A DNA stretch of 64,000 bases, from the NCBI GenBank assembly GCA_003388555.1, contig QQVD01000022.1, positions 58,063 to 122,062 on the forward strand, written 5' to 3'. The first letter of the stretch is position 1. Each line of letters starts with the position of its first letter. The notes beneath the pieces are model-generated. The model was not told the origin of the DNA. It was given only the letters and a program-made list of their open reading frames with translations, and made no database searches. Shown in pieces: positions 45,690-54,178 of this stretch. The stretch comes from Acidobacteriota bacterium. GTDB lineage: Bacteria > Acidobacteriota > Thermoanaerobaculia > Multivoradales > Multivoraceae. The position numbers and the translations under genes are program-made.

Positions 45690-46544
45690 CTAGGCTTTGC
45701 GCCAGTACACCGCTGTCCAGTCGATCTTCTCGACCTGCGGTCGGCGCTCTCCGCGCGATCTGAAGAAGTCGTTGACGGCCTCGCGGCACTCGCGAATATT
45801 TCTGTAGTCGTCGACGATCACGAAGCCTCCAGGGACGACCCGGTCGTAGAGATGTATCAGCGCGTCCATGGTCGATGAGTAGAGATCTCCGTCGAGACGA
45901 AGCAACGCCAGTTCGTTGACGGGCGCGACCGGCAGGCTCTCCTCGAACCAGCCGGGGAGGAAGACGACGTTCGGATCGAGAAGCCCATAACGCCGAAAGT
46001 TCTCCTCGACGTCTTCCTGGCGCACCGCGAGCTCGGGAAATCGCTGCCGACTGAGGTTCAGTCGGTCCTTCTCGCGCGGACTTGGAAGGCCTTCGAAGGA
46101 GTCTGCTACGAACAGATCCCGATCCAGCATCCCGAACACCCGGAGGTAACCTTGTAGAAAGATGCAGGCGCCGCCTCGCCAGACTCCGCACTCCATCAGA
46201 TCTCCCGGAAGCGACTCGGTGCGGATCGCATCCATGCATCGATGGAGATGGTCCATTCGTACACGTCCGATCATGGAGTGGTTGAATCCAGAATTGTGGA
46301 TCTTCCGGAAAGGGAACTGGCCGATGTGTCGTGATCTCTCGAACTCTCGATGGACACGAGGAAAGTGTCGGGTGATGTCGTGGAGGACGTGATAGTCGAA
46401 TCGCTCCTGGCCGTCGATGCAGCGCCTCAGGTAGTAGATCCTCTCTTCGTCATCGAGATAGAGAGCATTGATGAGTGAGCTCTTCAACAGATCGAGATAG
46501 AGAGTTTCCGGGCGACTCGATCCGAGGCTGTTCGATTCGCTCAC
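45690..46544 (-). CDS. TylF/MycF-family O-methyltransferase
   Basis: 284 aa. GDLMECGVWRGGACIFLQGYLRVF binds SAM; FVADSFEGLPSPREKDRLNL, FLPGWFEESLP, LALLRLDGDLYSSTMDALIHLYDRVVPGGFVIVDDY carry the metal-binding Asp residues of MycF-type sugar O-methyltransferases. Length is normal plus a 60-aa N-terminal extension. The GTG start at 46544 overlaps the stop of the upstream membrane gene by 4 bases, with GAAGGGG upstream. Confidence 0.92.
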   Translation of the reverse strand: MSESNSLGSSRPETLYLDLLKSSLINALYLDDEERIYYLRRCIDGQERFDYHVLHDITRHFPRVHREFERSRHIGQFPFRKIHNSGFNHSMIGRVRMDHLHRCMDAIRTESLPGDLMECGVWRGGACIFLQGYLRVFGMLDRDLFVADSFEGLPSPREKDRLNLSRQRFPELAVRQEDVEENFRRYGLLDPNVVFLPGWFEESLPVAPVNELALLRLDGDLYSSTMDALIHLYDRVVPGGFVIVDDYRNIRECREAVNDFFRSRGERRPQVEKIDWTAVYWRKA

Positions 46545-48433
46545 GAAGGCCCCTTCGGCGTCTTCATCGTGCCCGGCCACCGTCGCGAGTCGCAACCGCG
46601 GGTCGGTCCTCGGCGGTCTCGGGCGGCCGTCAGTAAGTCAGGTCGTGTCTTCTCGGGAAGTCGATACAGCGCCCATGCCCCGGACCTGGGCGTTCGTTGC
46701 TCGAGGTCTCCGACTCCCGCCACCAGGCGCGCCCCGCGACGGTCGAGCTCTCTCAGGAGACACGCGATCTCGGCCTCCACCGTGTACTGCTCCCGGTCGA
46801 TGGCGCATGCGGCACCGAGACACAGCGGGGATCCGCGCGCCCATCTTCCGTCGTACATGTACCTCGAGTGATGAGGTCTGTCGAGCAGGCGCTCGTTCAA
46901 CCACCTATGGCTGATGAGAACGAAGCCGATTCTCATGTCGCGCAAGGTCTCTCCGAGGGCCTCTGGGTGGTCGACTAGATACACCGCGTCGTCACCCAAG
47001 TAAACGATCGATTGGAAGACTCTCCGTCCTGGATAGCTGTAGAAGAGGCTGGGCGCGACCAAGAGGCGACTCTCTGGCCCGATTTCGGATCGAACCAGGT
47101 CGACGACCGTGCGCTCCCAGCTCTTCTCGTACAGGTCCTTCATCGCATCGAGTCCGTCCGCTGGCCCGGAGGGCGCGAGACCAAGCGGGAACCACAGCTC
47201 GGTGTCGCTCTTGGTGTACGTGGCAAGGGCCGGGAACTGCAACAGATTCGCGGCGACGATCAGAACAACCGCAAGCCACAACGTGGCCCGCGGAGCGGGC
47301 TGACCCGGAATCTTCAGCAGCTCGCCAGCGGCGACGGTCGTGGCGATCAGGACCAGGGGCATCAAGGGCAGGAAGACCCGCAGGATGAAGAAGTCGAGGA
47401 ACAGGCCGTAGGAGACTGAGTACCCGAGCACCGCGACGATGGGAAAGAGCCTCGGGTCTGTGTCGTTCCATCCGAGCACTGCGGCGGACGATGGACGATG
47501 GAAGAGCCAACGGCAGAGCCAGGCGACCGTGGTGCCAGCGAAGAGGAGGAGCAGGGCGGACGAGCCGAGGCCGATGATGCCGTTCCAAAGGTATCTCGGC
47601 GTTCGGACGAGGGCCTCCAGAATGGGATTCCAACTGCCGTGACTCGCCAGCGAGACTCCGTGGGCGGCGGTGGAGACGAGGTGTGCGTCGCGCAGGTCTC
47701 CGGTGGTGAGGATGAGTCCGAGGGCGAAGAAGAGCGTGTCGAGCAGGGATTGCTCGGCACTCCGTACTCGATTGCCTTTCGTGAGGAGCCGAAGCCATAG
47801 GAATCCGACATAGCCGACCGAGAGGAGAACCAGATCTTCGTGCACCATGGCCGCTAGCCCGACGATTGCTCCGGCGGTCAGCAAAGCCAGCCTCCGCAGT
47901 CGAGGAGACGCTCGGAGCGAGAGGGAGAAGGCGATCGCGGACAGGAGCACGCAGGTGGTCGAGAGCGTATGAGGAAGCTCGATTCGGCTGAAGTGGATCG
48001 CGGCGGGCAGGAAGGCCCACAGGGCGGCTGGGGCGAGCGGGCCTCCTCGACTTCGCGGCCACACCAGGGTCGTGACCAGGAAGATCAACACGATGTTGAG
48101 ACAGTCGGCGCCTGCGTTGAGTCGTTTGATCGACGAGTCCGTCGGTCCTAGAAGGGAAACGGCACGGGAGTTGAGGTAGTGCAGTAGTGGGCGCGGTACG
48201 GAGATCTGACCAGCAACCCGCAGAGCCCTGTTCCCCTCGGACCATTGCTGGGCGAGATGCGTGTAGTAGACGGTGTCGCTTCCGCTGAGACCGACATCGC
48301 CGAGCCGGTGCATCCTCAGGCCCCCTCCGAGGAGGACGAGCAAGAGCAAGACGAGAACGACAGTCGTGGTCGTGGGCCTCGCCGCCGGCGAGTCCGAGTG
48401 CGATGTCGACCTGTCGGGGTGCGGAGCTGTCAT
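46541..48433 (-). CDS. Multi-spanning GT-C/GT39-like glycosyltransferase
   Basis: 630 aa. About ten membrane helices follow an N-terminal TTTTVVLVLLLLVLLGGGLR. The first extracytoplasmic loop contains SGSDTVYYTHLAQQWSEGNR, with the acidic residue position used by GT-C enzymes, and a C-terminal soluble domain (about aa 470-630) holds LLVAPSLFYSYPGRRV. GT-C enzymes transfer sugars from polyprenyl phosphates outside the membrane. No closer family is recognised. It starts the three-gene minus-strand group and is divergent from the flippase, with 156 bases between. Confidence 0.75.
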   Translation of the reverse strand: MTAPHPDRSTSHSDSPAARPTTTTVVLVLLLLVLLGGGLRMHRLGDVGLSGSDTVYYTHLAQQWSEGNRALRVAGQISVPRPLLHYLNSRAVSLLGPTDSSIKRLNAGADCLNIVLIFLVTTLVWPRSRGGPLAPAALWAFLPAAIHFSRIELPHTLSTTCVLLSAIAFSLSLRASPRLRRLALLTAGAIVGLAAMVHEDLVLLSVGYVGFLWLRLLTKGNRVRSAEQSLLDTLFFALGLILTTGDLRDAHLVSTAAHGVSLASHGSWNPILEALVRTPRYLWNGIIGLGSSALLLLFAGTTVAWLCRWLFHRPSSAAVLGWNDTDPRLFPIVAVLGYSVSYGLFLDFFILRVFLPLMPLVLIATTVAAGELLKIPGQPAPRATLWLAVVLIVAANLLQFPALATYTKSDTELWFPLGLAPSGPADGLDAMKDLYEKSWERTVVDLVRSEIGPESRLLVAPSLFYSYPGRRVFQSIVYLGDDAVYLVDHPEALGETLRDMRIGFVLISHRWLNERLLDRPHHSRYMYDGRWARGSPLCLGAACAIDREQYTVEAEIACLLRELDRRGARLVAGVGDLEQRTPRSGAWALYRLPEKTRPDLLTAARDRRGPTRGCDSRRWPGTMKTPKGPS

Positions 48434-48589
48434 AGGGTGGTGGCGGTGCTCTCGACCGCTTGTCGGGAATCCCGGCGGCTGAGCGTCGGTGCGCTAGGCT
48501 GGCGCCCCCGACAGAAGGTCTGAGGCGTCCATCGGAGAGCGAGATCCGCCCAGCGTAGCTGCGCGAGCGCGTCCCGAGGAAGTGGCCCA

Positions 48590-50065
48590 TTGGGAAGCGA
48601 CGCCAGCAACACCATCCTCCGAAACGCCGCCTTCCTGCTTGGGAGCCAAGGCGCGGCTGTCGGCCTGCGAGCCCTCTACGCCTTCGTGATGGCGAAGACG
48701 CTGGGACCGCAACTCTACGGCCTCTACTACTACGGTCTCGCAGGCTACACGGTGATCCTGCCGCTGACCGTACTGGGGCTGCCCATCATCCTGGCTCGAG
48801 AGCTCGGATCGAGAGGAAAGGAGGCAGAGGAGGTCCTCATCCCGACCACCCTCGGAATCTCGTCCGTCGTCGCGGTCGTGGCTGGAGGTTCGTTGGCCGT
48901 AGTCGCCATCTGGGGCGAGCCAACGTGGGAGCTCCGGCGTCTGCTGTTGCTGTTCTCCGCGGCCCTGGTCGCGCGTTCACTTGCCAACTGGGCGCTCTCC
49001 GTCTTCGTGGCCACGGAGCGAGCCGATCGATGGATGAAGCAGGAGGCCTCCTTTCGGTCGGGAGAAGCACTCCTGGGCATCTGCATGGCGTTGATGGGCG
49101 CCCAACTGGTCTGGCTGGTGGCGCTCCACGCGGTGAGTTGGTGGGCTGAGGCATTCTCTTGCTGGTGGCGCATCCGGAGAGATCATGCCGAGGTCACCTG
49201 GAAGGTCCAATGGGATTGGGCGCCCACCCTCCTCCGCCAAGGTGTCCCGCTCGGGCTCATCGGCTGGGCGACCTTCTGGTTCATGCGGGGGCCGATTCTC
49301 TTCCACCGCCACCTTCATCCCGATGGCGCGGGTCTCGGACATCTCGCGATCTCCCTACAGGTCCTGATGCTCGTGGCGCTGGTGCCGAACTCGGTCGCGC
49401 ACGCGGCCCTCCCGGTGCTCGGACGCAGGGGAGAACGCTCGAACCGACAAGCGGCGTCCTACCTCTCCGTGTCCCTGCGCTCGGCAATCATCGGCGGCGC
49501 CGCCTTCGGGATCCTGGGGACGACGTTGTCGCCGGAGTTGGTGCCGGTCCTTCTCGGCCAGTCCTATGAGCCGCTCGGTTGGCTGCTGACCTGGGGACTG
49601 TGGATGGTGATCCCGATGACCGTTTCGACACTCTGCCACAGCGCCCTGCTGGCGAGAGGTCTCCTTCGCGAGGCGAGCCTTGGCCTTGTGGCCGGCTTCG
49701 TGGCCACCACGCTGGTGCTCGTTCTGCGCGTCGGTTCCGATGGTGCTTCCGCCGCCCTGCTCGCCATCGGGATCGGGCTGGCGCTCTGGGCGCTGTCGAG
49801 CATGATCGCTACGGTCGCCAAGGTCCTGATCGACGTGAAGCGGTCGATCTTGCTACCTCTGTTCTGTGTGTCCTCGGCGGCAGCGGCGACTCTCGTGTCT
49901 ATCGCGAGCTTCGACAGGTGGGCGGCCCTCCCGGTCGGCTTTGCTGTCTTGCTTCTCAGCTCCTGGGTTACCGGAGTCCTTTCGCCGCTGGAGAGAAGGT
50001 TCCTCAGGAACGCGGTTCGACTGCTTTCCAGTCGATTCTTCGGAGCGAATTCTCGCAGTACGTGA
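48590..50065 (+). CDS. Polysaccharide/O-antigen flippase (Wzx-like)
   Basis: 491 aa with about 12-14 hydrophobic helices. The N-terminus, NAAFLLGSQGAAVGLRALYA then FVMAKTLGPQLYGLYYYGLAGYTVILPLTVLGLP, is typical of the polysaccharide synthase/MATE-like flippases that move lipid-linked oligosaccharides across the inner membrane. TTG start at 48590 with GAGGAA upstream. It is the transport step expected for the surrounding glycosyltransferase and methyltransferase genes; no Wzy polymerase or initiating transferase is seen here. Confidence 0.85.
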   Translation: MGSDASNTILRNAAFLLGSQGAAVGLRALYAFVMAKTLGPQLYGLYYYGLAGYTVILPLTVLGLPIILARELGSRGKEAEEVLIPTTLGISSVVAVVAGGSLAVVAIWGEPTWELRRLLLLFSAALVARSLANWALSVFVATERADRWMKQEASFRSGEALLGICMALMGAQLVWLVALHAVSWWAEAFSCWWRIRRDHAEVTWKVQWDWAPTLLRQGVPLGLIGWATFWFMRGPILFHRHLHPDGAGLGHLAISLQVLMLVALVPNSVAHAALPVLGRRGERSNRQAASYLSVSLRSAIIGGAAFGILGTTLSPELVPVLLGQSYEPLGWLLTWGLWMVIPMTVSTLCHSALLARGLLREASLGLVAGFVATTLVLVLRVGSDGASAALLAIGIGLALWALSSMIATVAKVLIDVKRSILLPLFCVSSAAAATLVSIASFDRWAALPVGFAVLLLSSWVTGVLSPLERRFLRNAVRLLSSRFFGANSRST

Positions 50066-50089
50066 ACTTGCGAGGGAGGGCGCAGGTCT

Positions 50090-50872
50090 TCACGACTGTC
50101 TGTGGGGCTTCTGGATCAGTCCCTGGCCCGTCGGCAGGGAGAGGACGCTGAGGCGGTGATCTCGAGCCCAGTCGTCCATCGGGGCTCTCTGAGTCTCGAA
50201 GCCGGCATAGCCGTAGTCGTCGAGAAGGACGAAGGCGCCTGGGCTGAGGCTCGGCCAGAAATGATCTAGCGCTGCGATCTCGGGCGGAGAGCAGTTCAGA
50301 TCCAGATGCAGAAAGGCGACCCGCTCGAGGACGACCTGGGGGAGGCTCTCCGGAATGCTGCCGACGACCAGCCTGGCTCGAGGCCACTCGGAGAAGTTCT
50401 CTCTCACGGCGTCCACACCGTCCACGTAAAAGCCAGAGCGAAGCTTCTCTTGGTTGCGCCGGAGGATGCCGGAATCGAGCTCGGCGCGGGAGACGTAGCG
50501 TTCATCGAGTCCGCTGAAGGTGTCGAGGAGATAATAATCGCGTTCCTGGCGGTTCCAGTCGAGATACTGCATGATCGCTGAGCTCAAGAAGCCTCGATTC
50601 ACGCCGCACTCGACGAAGTCACCAGCGAGATCGAGGGCGCGATGGGCGACCCAGAGCGCCACGTGGACCCTCCAGTGCCATCGATAGTCGCTGCCGGCGG
50701 CCTCGACGCCTCTCGCGTAGGCTCGGGAGAAATCGCTCTCGCCGATGAAGTCGTGGTTGTGGAAGCTGGTCAGGCCGTCCTGGTCGTAGGCGCGTCGGGG
50801 ACCTGCGGGAAGTCGAGTCAGCTTCAGATCGAGCAGCGAGAGCAGGCGGTTCAGCAGCCGACCGAAGCTCAT
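50090..50872 (-). CDS. TylF-like methyltransferase
   Basis: 260 aa. GDFVECGVNRGFLSSAIMQY is the SAM loop; YLLDTFSGLDERYVS, VVGSIPESLP, VAFLHLDLNCSPPEIAALDHFWPSLSPGAFVLLDDYG match the TylF/MycF core with the metal-site Asp residues. It is only distantly similar to the TylF-type protein at 45690-46544. It converges with the flippase, ending 25 bases from it. The ribosome site before the ATG at 50872 is weak. Confidence 0.88.
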   Translation of the reverse strand: MSFGRLLNRLLSLLDLKLTRLPAGPRRAYDQDGLTSFHNHDFIGESDFSRAYARGVEAAGSDYRWHWRVHVALWVAHRALDLAGDFVECGVNRGFLSSAIMQYLDWNRQERDYYLLDTFSGLDERYVSRAELDSGILRRNQEKLRSGFYVDGVDAVRENFSEWPRARLVVGSIPESLPQVVLERVAFLHLDLNCSPPEIAALDHFWPSLSPGAFVLLDDYGYAGFETQRAPMDDWARDHRLSVLSLPTGQGLIQKPHRQS

Positions 50873-51064
50873 CAGTGAGCCGACTTTCGCTGAGAGGGGG
50901 CGGAGGACAGCATGAGACCGGGGGGGCCGACGCCTCGATAGTCTAACGAGAGGTAGAGCTGGCACGCGGCCGCCAATCCTGGTCGGCACACCGAGCCCGC
51001 GATCGAGGGAGCCATAGATGATCGTGGCATCTTTCCAGCGGCTGAGACCTTGCACGAGGTTTCC

Positions 51065-52105
51065 GTGAAGCCGCCGAGACTGTCCGTGGTCGTCGTGTCC
51101 TTCGAGATGGCGAGAGAGCTGCCGCGAACGATTCGTTCCCTGTCCCTTTCGATGCAGCAGGACATCGGGCACGCTGACTACGAGGTCTTGGTGGTCGACA
51201 ACGGGTCTCGTGCCAAGCCGGACGAAGAGGTCTTGGCCGGCCTGGGAGTCTCCGCGAGAGTCCTTCACGTCGAGAATCCGAACCGCTCGCCGGCGCGGGC
51301 GGTCAACCTGGGACTGGCCGAGGCCCGCGGCAAGCTGGTCGGGGTGTTCGTCGATGGAGCGCGGCTGGCTTCGCCAGGGTTACTGGCAGGAGCGTTGCGG
51401 GCGTCGAAGCTCCATCATCGTGCGGTGATCGCTTCGATGGGATTCCACCTGGGTCGCGAGTCTCAGAGCTTGGCCGTTCGGAAGGGCTATGGCGTTGAAG
51501 CGGAGGATCGACTCCTCCGTGCATCGCGTTGGGAGGAGGACGGATACCGGCTCTTCGAGGTCGGAGTCTTCTCCGATTCCTGTCGTGGAGGCTTCTTTTC
51601 GCCGATGTATGAATCGAGCGCCCTCTTCATGTCAAAGGAGATGTGGTCCGAGCTCCGGGGTTTCGATGAGCGATTCGTGTCGAGAGGTGGAGGCCTGGTG
51701 AACCTGGATGCCTATCGTCGTGCTTGCGAACTGCCGGACGTGGAGCTCGTGGTCCTCCTGGGAGAAGCCACCTTCCACCAGTATCACGGCGGGGTGGCGA
51801 CGAATTCGGAAGAGTCCTCTTGGAAGGAGTTTCACGCCGAGTACCGAGTGATCCGCGGCCGGCGGTTCGAGCCGCCCGCGGCTACGCCGATCTTCGTGGG
51901 TCGGGTCCGACGAGCAGTCCTCCCGTCGATCGCGCTCTCGGTCGCTGCTCCCGAAGCCGCCAGATGGGGAGCGCTTCCCTTCGCGGTCTGGGCACGGCTC
52001 CTGACCAACCCGTCGGCTTGGGTGCAGTACCTGAGGCGGAGATTGCCCGCGGCGCTTCGCCGCGGACATCGCAACGGCGACGAACAGGCTCGGCCCTACG
52101 AGTAG
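51065..52105 (+). CDS. Family 2 glycosyltransferase
   Basis: 346 aa. The GT-A nucleotide-binding fold is RLSVVVVSFEMARELPRTIRSL, YEVLVVDNGSR and KLVGVFVDGARLASPGLLAG, in which DGA replaces the usual DxD. GTG at 51065 is chosen for its GAGG site; a TTG at 51050 is the alternative. The 3' end overlaps the convergent sulfotransferase gene by 10 bases. No membrane helix is evident; probably peripheral at the inner face. Confidence 0.88.
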   Translation: MKPPRLSVVVVSFEMARELPRTIRSLSLSMQQDIGHADYEVLVVDNGSRAKPDEEVLAGLGVSARVLHVENPNRSPARAVNLGLAEARGKLVGVFVDGARLASPGLLAGALRASKLHHRAVIASMGFHLGRESQSLAVRKGYGVEAEDRLLRASRWEEDGYRLFEVGVFSDSCRGGFFSPMYESSALFMSKEMWSELRGFDERFVSRGGGLVNLDAYRRACELPDVELVVLLGEATFHQYHGGVATNSEESSWKEFHAEYRVIRGRRFEPPAATPIFVGRVRRAVLPSIALSVAAPEAARWGALPFAVWARLLTNPSAWVQYLRRRLPAALRRGHRNGDEQARPYE

Positions 52106-52932
52106 CCGAGCGACCTGAGCAGGGGATCGTCGCGAACACTCTCTTCGGCCTCGAGCGGGACCTCACGTCGGCGGTGAATGAACCGACGCTGCGAGTGGAT
52201 TCTGGCGGCGGCTCCTTCGAGGAGTCGTCGATCCGCCTCGAGTCCCAGGAAGCTGACGATGTGCGCGAGTCGAACCAAGGGCTGGTCGACCAGGTCTTCG
52301 TAGGAAAGCGACAGTGTCTGATCGGCCGGCAGTGTCTTGCAGAAATCGTGAGCCCGTGAAACGTACTCCCGCCACAGATCGATTCCGACTTCGAGCTCCA
52401 GCAGGCGGCTCGATCGGTCGAGAGGCGGCCATCGGACCAGGGTGGATTCGGAGATTCTTCGACGCCATCCTCTTCGGGGAGCGAGACTTTCTCTAGACCT
52501 TCGCCGAAGACTCTCGGCTACGTCGAGCGGGTGCCGATAGAGATGAAGCCACCTGGCCCCTGGGAAGATCCGCTTCCAAACCGCTAGGTTGAGAACCGTC
52601 CTCGGATCTTTCCAGCCCCAGGGGAAGGTCATTCGGAAGAGTCGGCCGGGTCGGTAGTGGCCACCGAGGAAGAACAGGGTGCGCCAGCTGCCGAGGTGAC
52701 GACGTGTGACGGCCTCCAGGCGTTCGACGAGCTCCTCCGGTATCTCGACGGGGGCATCCCATCGCCCACCCGCCTCGCTGAGCATCCATTCGTTCAGAGA
52801 GATGAAAAAGCGCGCCTCGCAGTGCTCGTCGACGGATCCTCCCAAGAACAGTCCGAGGTCCTGCAGTGTCCGAGCCAGCATCGAGGTGCCGGAGCGATGC
52901 ATGCCCAGAACGATGACCGGCTGATGACCCAT
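52096..52932 (-). CDS. PAPS-dependent sulfotransferase
   Basis: 278 aa. The 5'-phosphosulfate loop is VIVLGMHRSGTSMLARTLQD, and the 3'-phosphate site is WLHLYRHPLDVAESLRRRSRES. FPWGWKDPRTVLNL and LSLSYEDLVDQP are conserved in carbohydrate/lipid sulfotransferases of this type. It would sulfate a sugar of the surface glycan made by this cluster. It begins 7 bases after the GT2 gene on the same strand, so the two are co-transcribed. Confidence 0.9.
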   Translation of the reverse strand: MGHQPVIVLGMHRSGTSMLARTLQDLGLFLGGSVDEHCEARFFISLNEWMLSEAGGRWDAPVEIPEELVERLEAVTRRHLGSWRTLFFLGGHYRPGRLFRMTFPWGWKDPRTVLNLAVWKRIFPGARWLHLYRHPLDVAESLRRRSRESLAPRRGWRRRISESTLVRWPPLDRSSRLLELEVGIDLWREYVSRAHDFCKTLPADQTLSLSYEDLVDQPLVRLAHIVSFLGLEADRRLLEGAAARIHSQRRFIHRRREVPLEAEESVRDDPLLRSLGYS

Positions 52933-52939
52933 CAGAGAC

Positions 52940-53986
52940 TCAGCTGACCCTAGGGAGTCCGTAGCGGAGCCAGGCGGCCAGCTTGGCGGGAAACCAGCGC
53001 GAGGTAGAGAAAAAACGTAGTGCGCTCACCGTTCGCGCAGTTTGGAGGCGACGTCGGAGTTGCCAGGCTCTCTTGCGGTGCGTCCAGGCCTCGAAGAGCG
53101 CCTTCTTGTAGACCTCGCGCCACAGTCTACGATCGCGGAGCATCAAAGAAAGGACGAGGCCCTCTGCGACGAGGACGGCGAGATGGATCGGGAGGAAGAC
53201 CTGCATCCAGGGGAACGGGTAAGTGGCGATCAGGACGAAGATCCGATTGCGCTCACTCCAGGCCCGGCGCACCCGAGTCGTCCGAATACTGCGGTGTACG
53301 AACTTGCCTCCTCCGAAGCTCTGGCCCACACGGTGATCGAAGCCAGCTGCGACCGGGACCTCGATGGATCCGCCACGCAGTCTCAAGGCGCAGCAGAGGA
53401 GGAGGTCCTCCGCCATGTTGACGAACCAGGAAGGGAAGCCGCCGAGCTCGTTCCACAGTTTCTTTTCGATCCAGAGACACGCTCCGTGCACGACGCCGAC
53501 GGCTGTGCGGTTCGAATCGAGGTTGGGAACGGCATAGAGGAATGGGTCGGGGTCGTAGCCGCGATCGATCAAATCTCCGTTGGAGGCATCGTATTGCGAG
53601 AGGCTGAGTATCTTCCCTTGCTCGTCGCCGCCACGCGCATCGAACAGGGCCTGAAGTGCGCCCGGCCGCAGGCAGGCGTCGTTGTTGAGGAGCAGGACGT
53701 ACCTTCCCCTGGCCTCCTGCACCATGCGGTTGTTGCTGACGCAGAATCCGACGTTGTCCGCGCTCTCTATCGTTCTGACGCTTGGATAGCGACTTCGAAC
53801 GAGCTCGATGGATCCGTCGGTCGAAGCGTCGTCGTGGAGCACGATCTCGAAGTCGAAGCTGGTTGCCTGACCGTGGACGGAGTCAAGGCATTCGATCAAG
53901 AAGTCGCCACCGTTGTAGTTGGCGATGCAGACCGAGCAGACGGGGAGGTTGGGGCGGTCTGGCATTGTCGGCTTTGATTCATCCAT
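52940..53986 (-). CDS. Family 2 glycosyltransferase with C-terminal membrane helix
   Basis: 348 aa. CSVCIANYNGGDFLIECLDSV, FEIVLHDDASTDGSIELVRS, NVGFCVSNNRMVQEARGRYVLLLNNDACLRPG and GVVHGACLWIEKKLWNELGGF are the rhamnosyltransferase-like GT2 signatures, with NDA in the DxD position. A hydrophobic segment near aa 265-295 (WMQVFLPIHLAVLVAEGLVLSLML) anchors it to the membrane. ATG at 53986; a second in-frame ATG is at 53965. Forms an operon with the sulfotransferase. Confidence 0.9.
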   Translation of the reverse strand: MDESKPTMPDRPNLPVCSVCIANYNGGDFLIECLDSVHGQATSFDFEIVLHDDASTDGSIELVRSRYPSVRTIESADNVGFCVSNNRMVQEARGRYVLLLNNDACLRPGALQALFDARGGDEQGKILSLSQYDASNGDLIDRGYDPDPFLYAVPNLDSNRTAVGVVHGACLWIEKKLWNELGGFPSWFVNMAEDLLLCCALRLRGGSIEVPVAAGFDHRVGQSFGGGKFVHRSIRTTRVRRAWSERNRIFVLIATYPFPWMQVFLPIHLAVLVAEGLVLSLMLRDRRLWREVYKKALFEAWTHRKRAWQLRRRLQTARTVSALRFFSTSRWFPAKLAAWLRYGLPRVS

Positions 53987-54178
53987 GTTCGTCTGTGAGA
54001 CGCACAGAGTAGCGGACAGCCGATCGATTCGAAGACTGCGAAGTCGAGTTCCTGCCGAGAGGCTCTCGGCGGAGTCTGACCGTCCACGATCGTCGGGTCG
54101 TGTCGGGCTTCGCGGTGCGCCGGTCACGTCGAGGCTCCCGGTCCAGTCGAGGACGTGTGTCGGGCTACAGTTCTCGTC

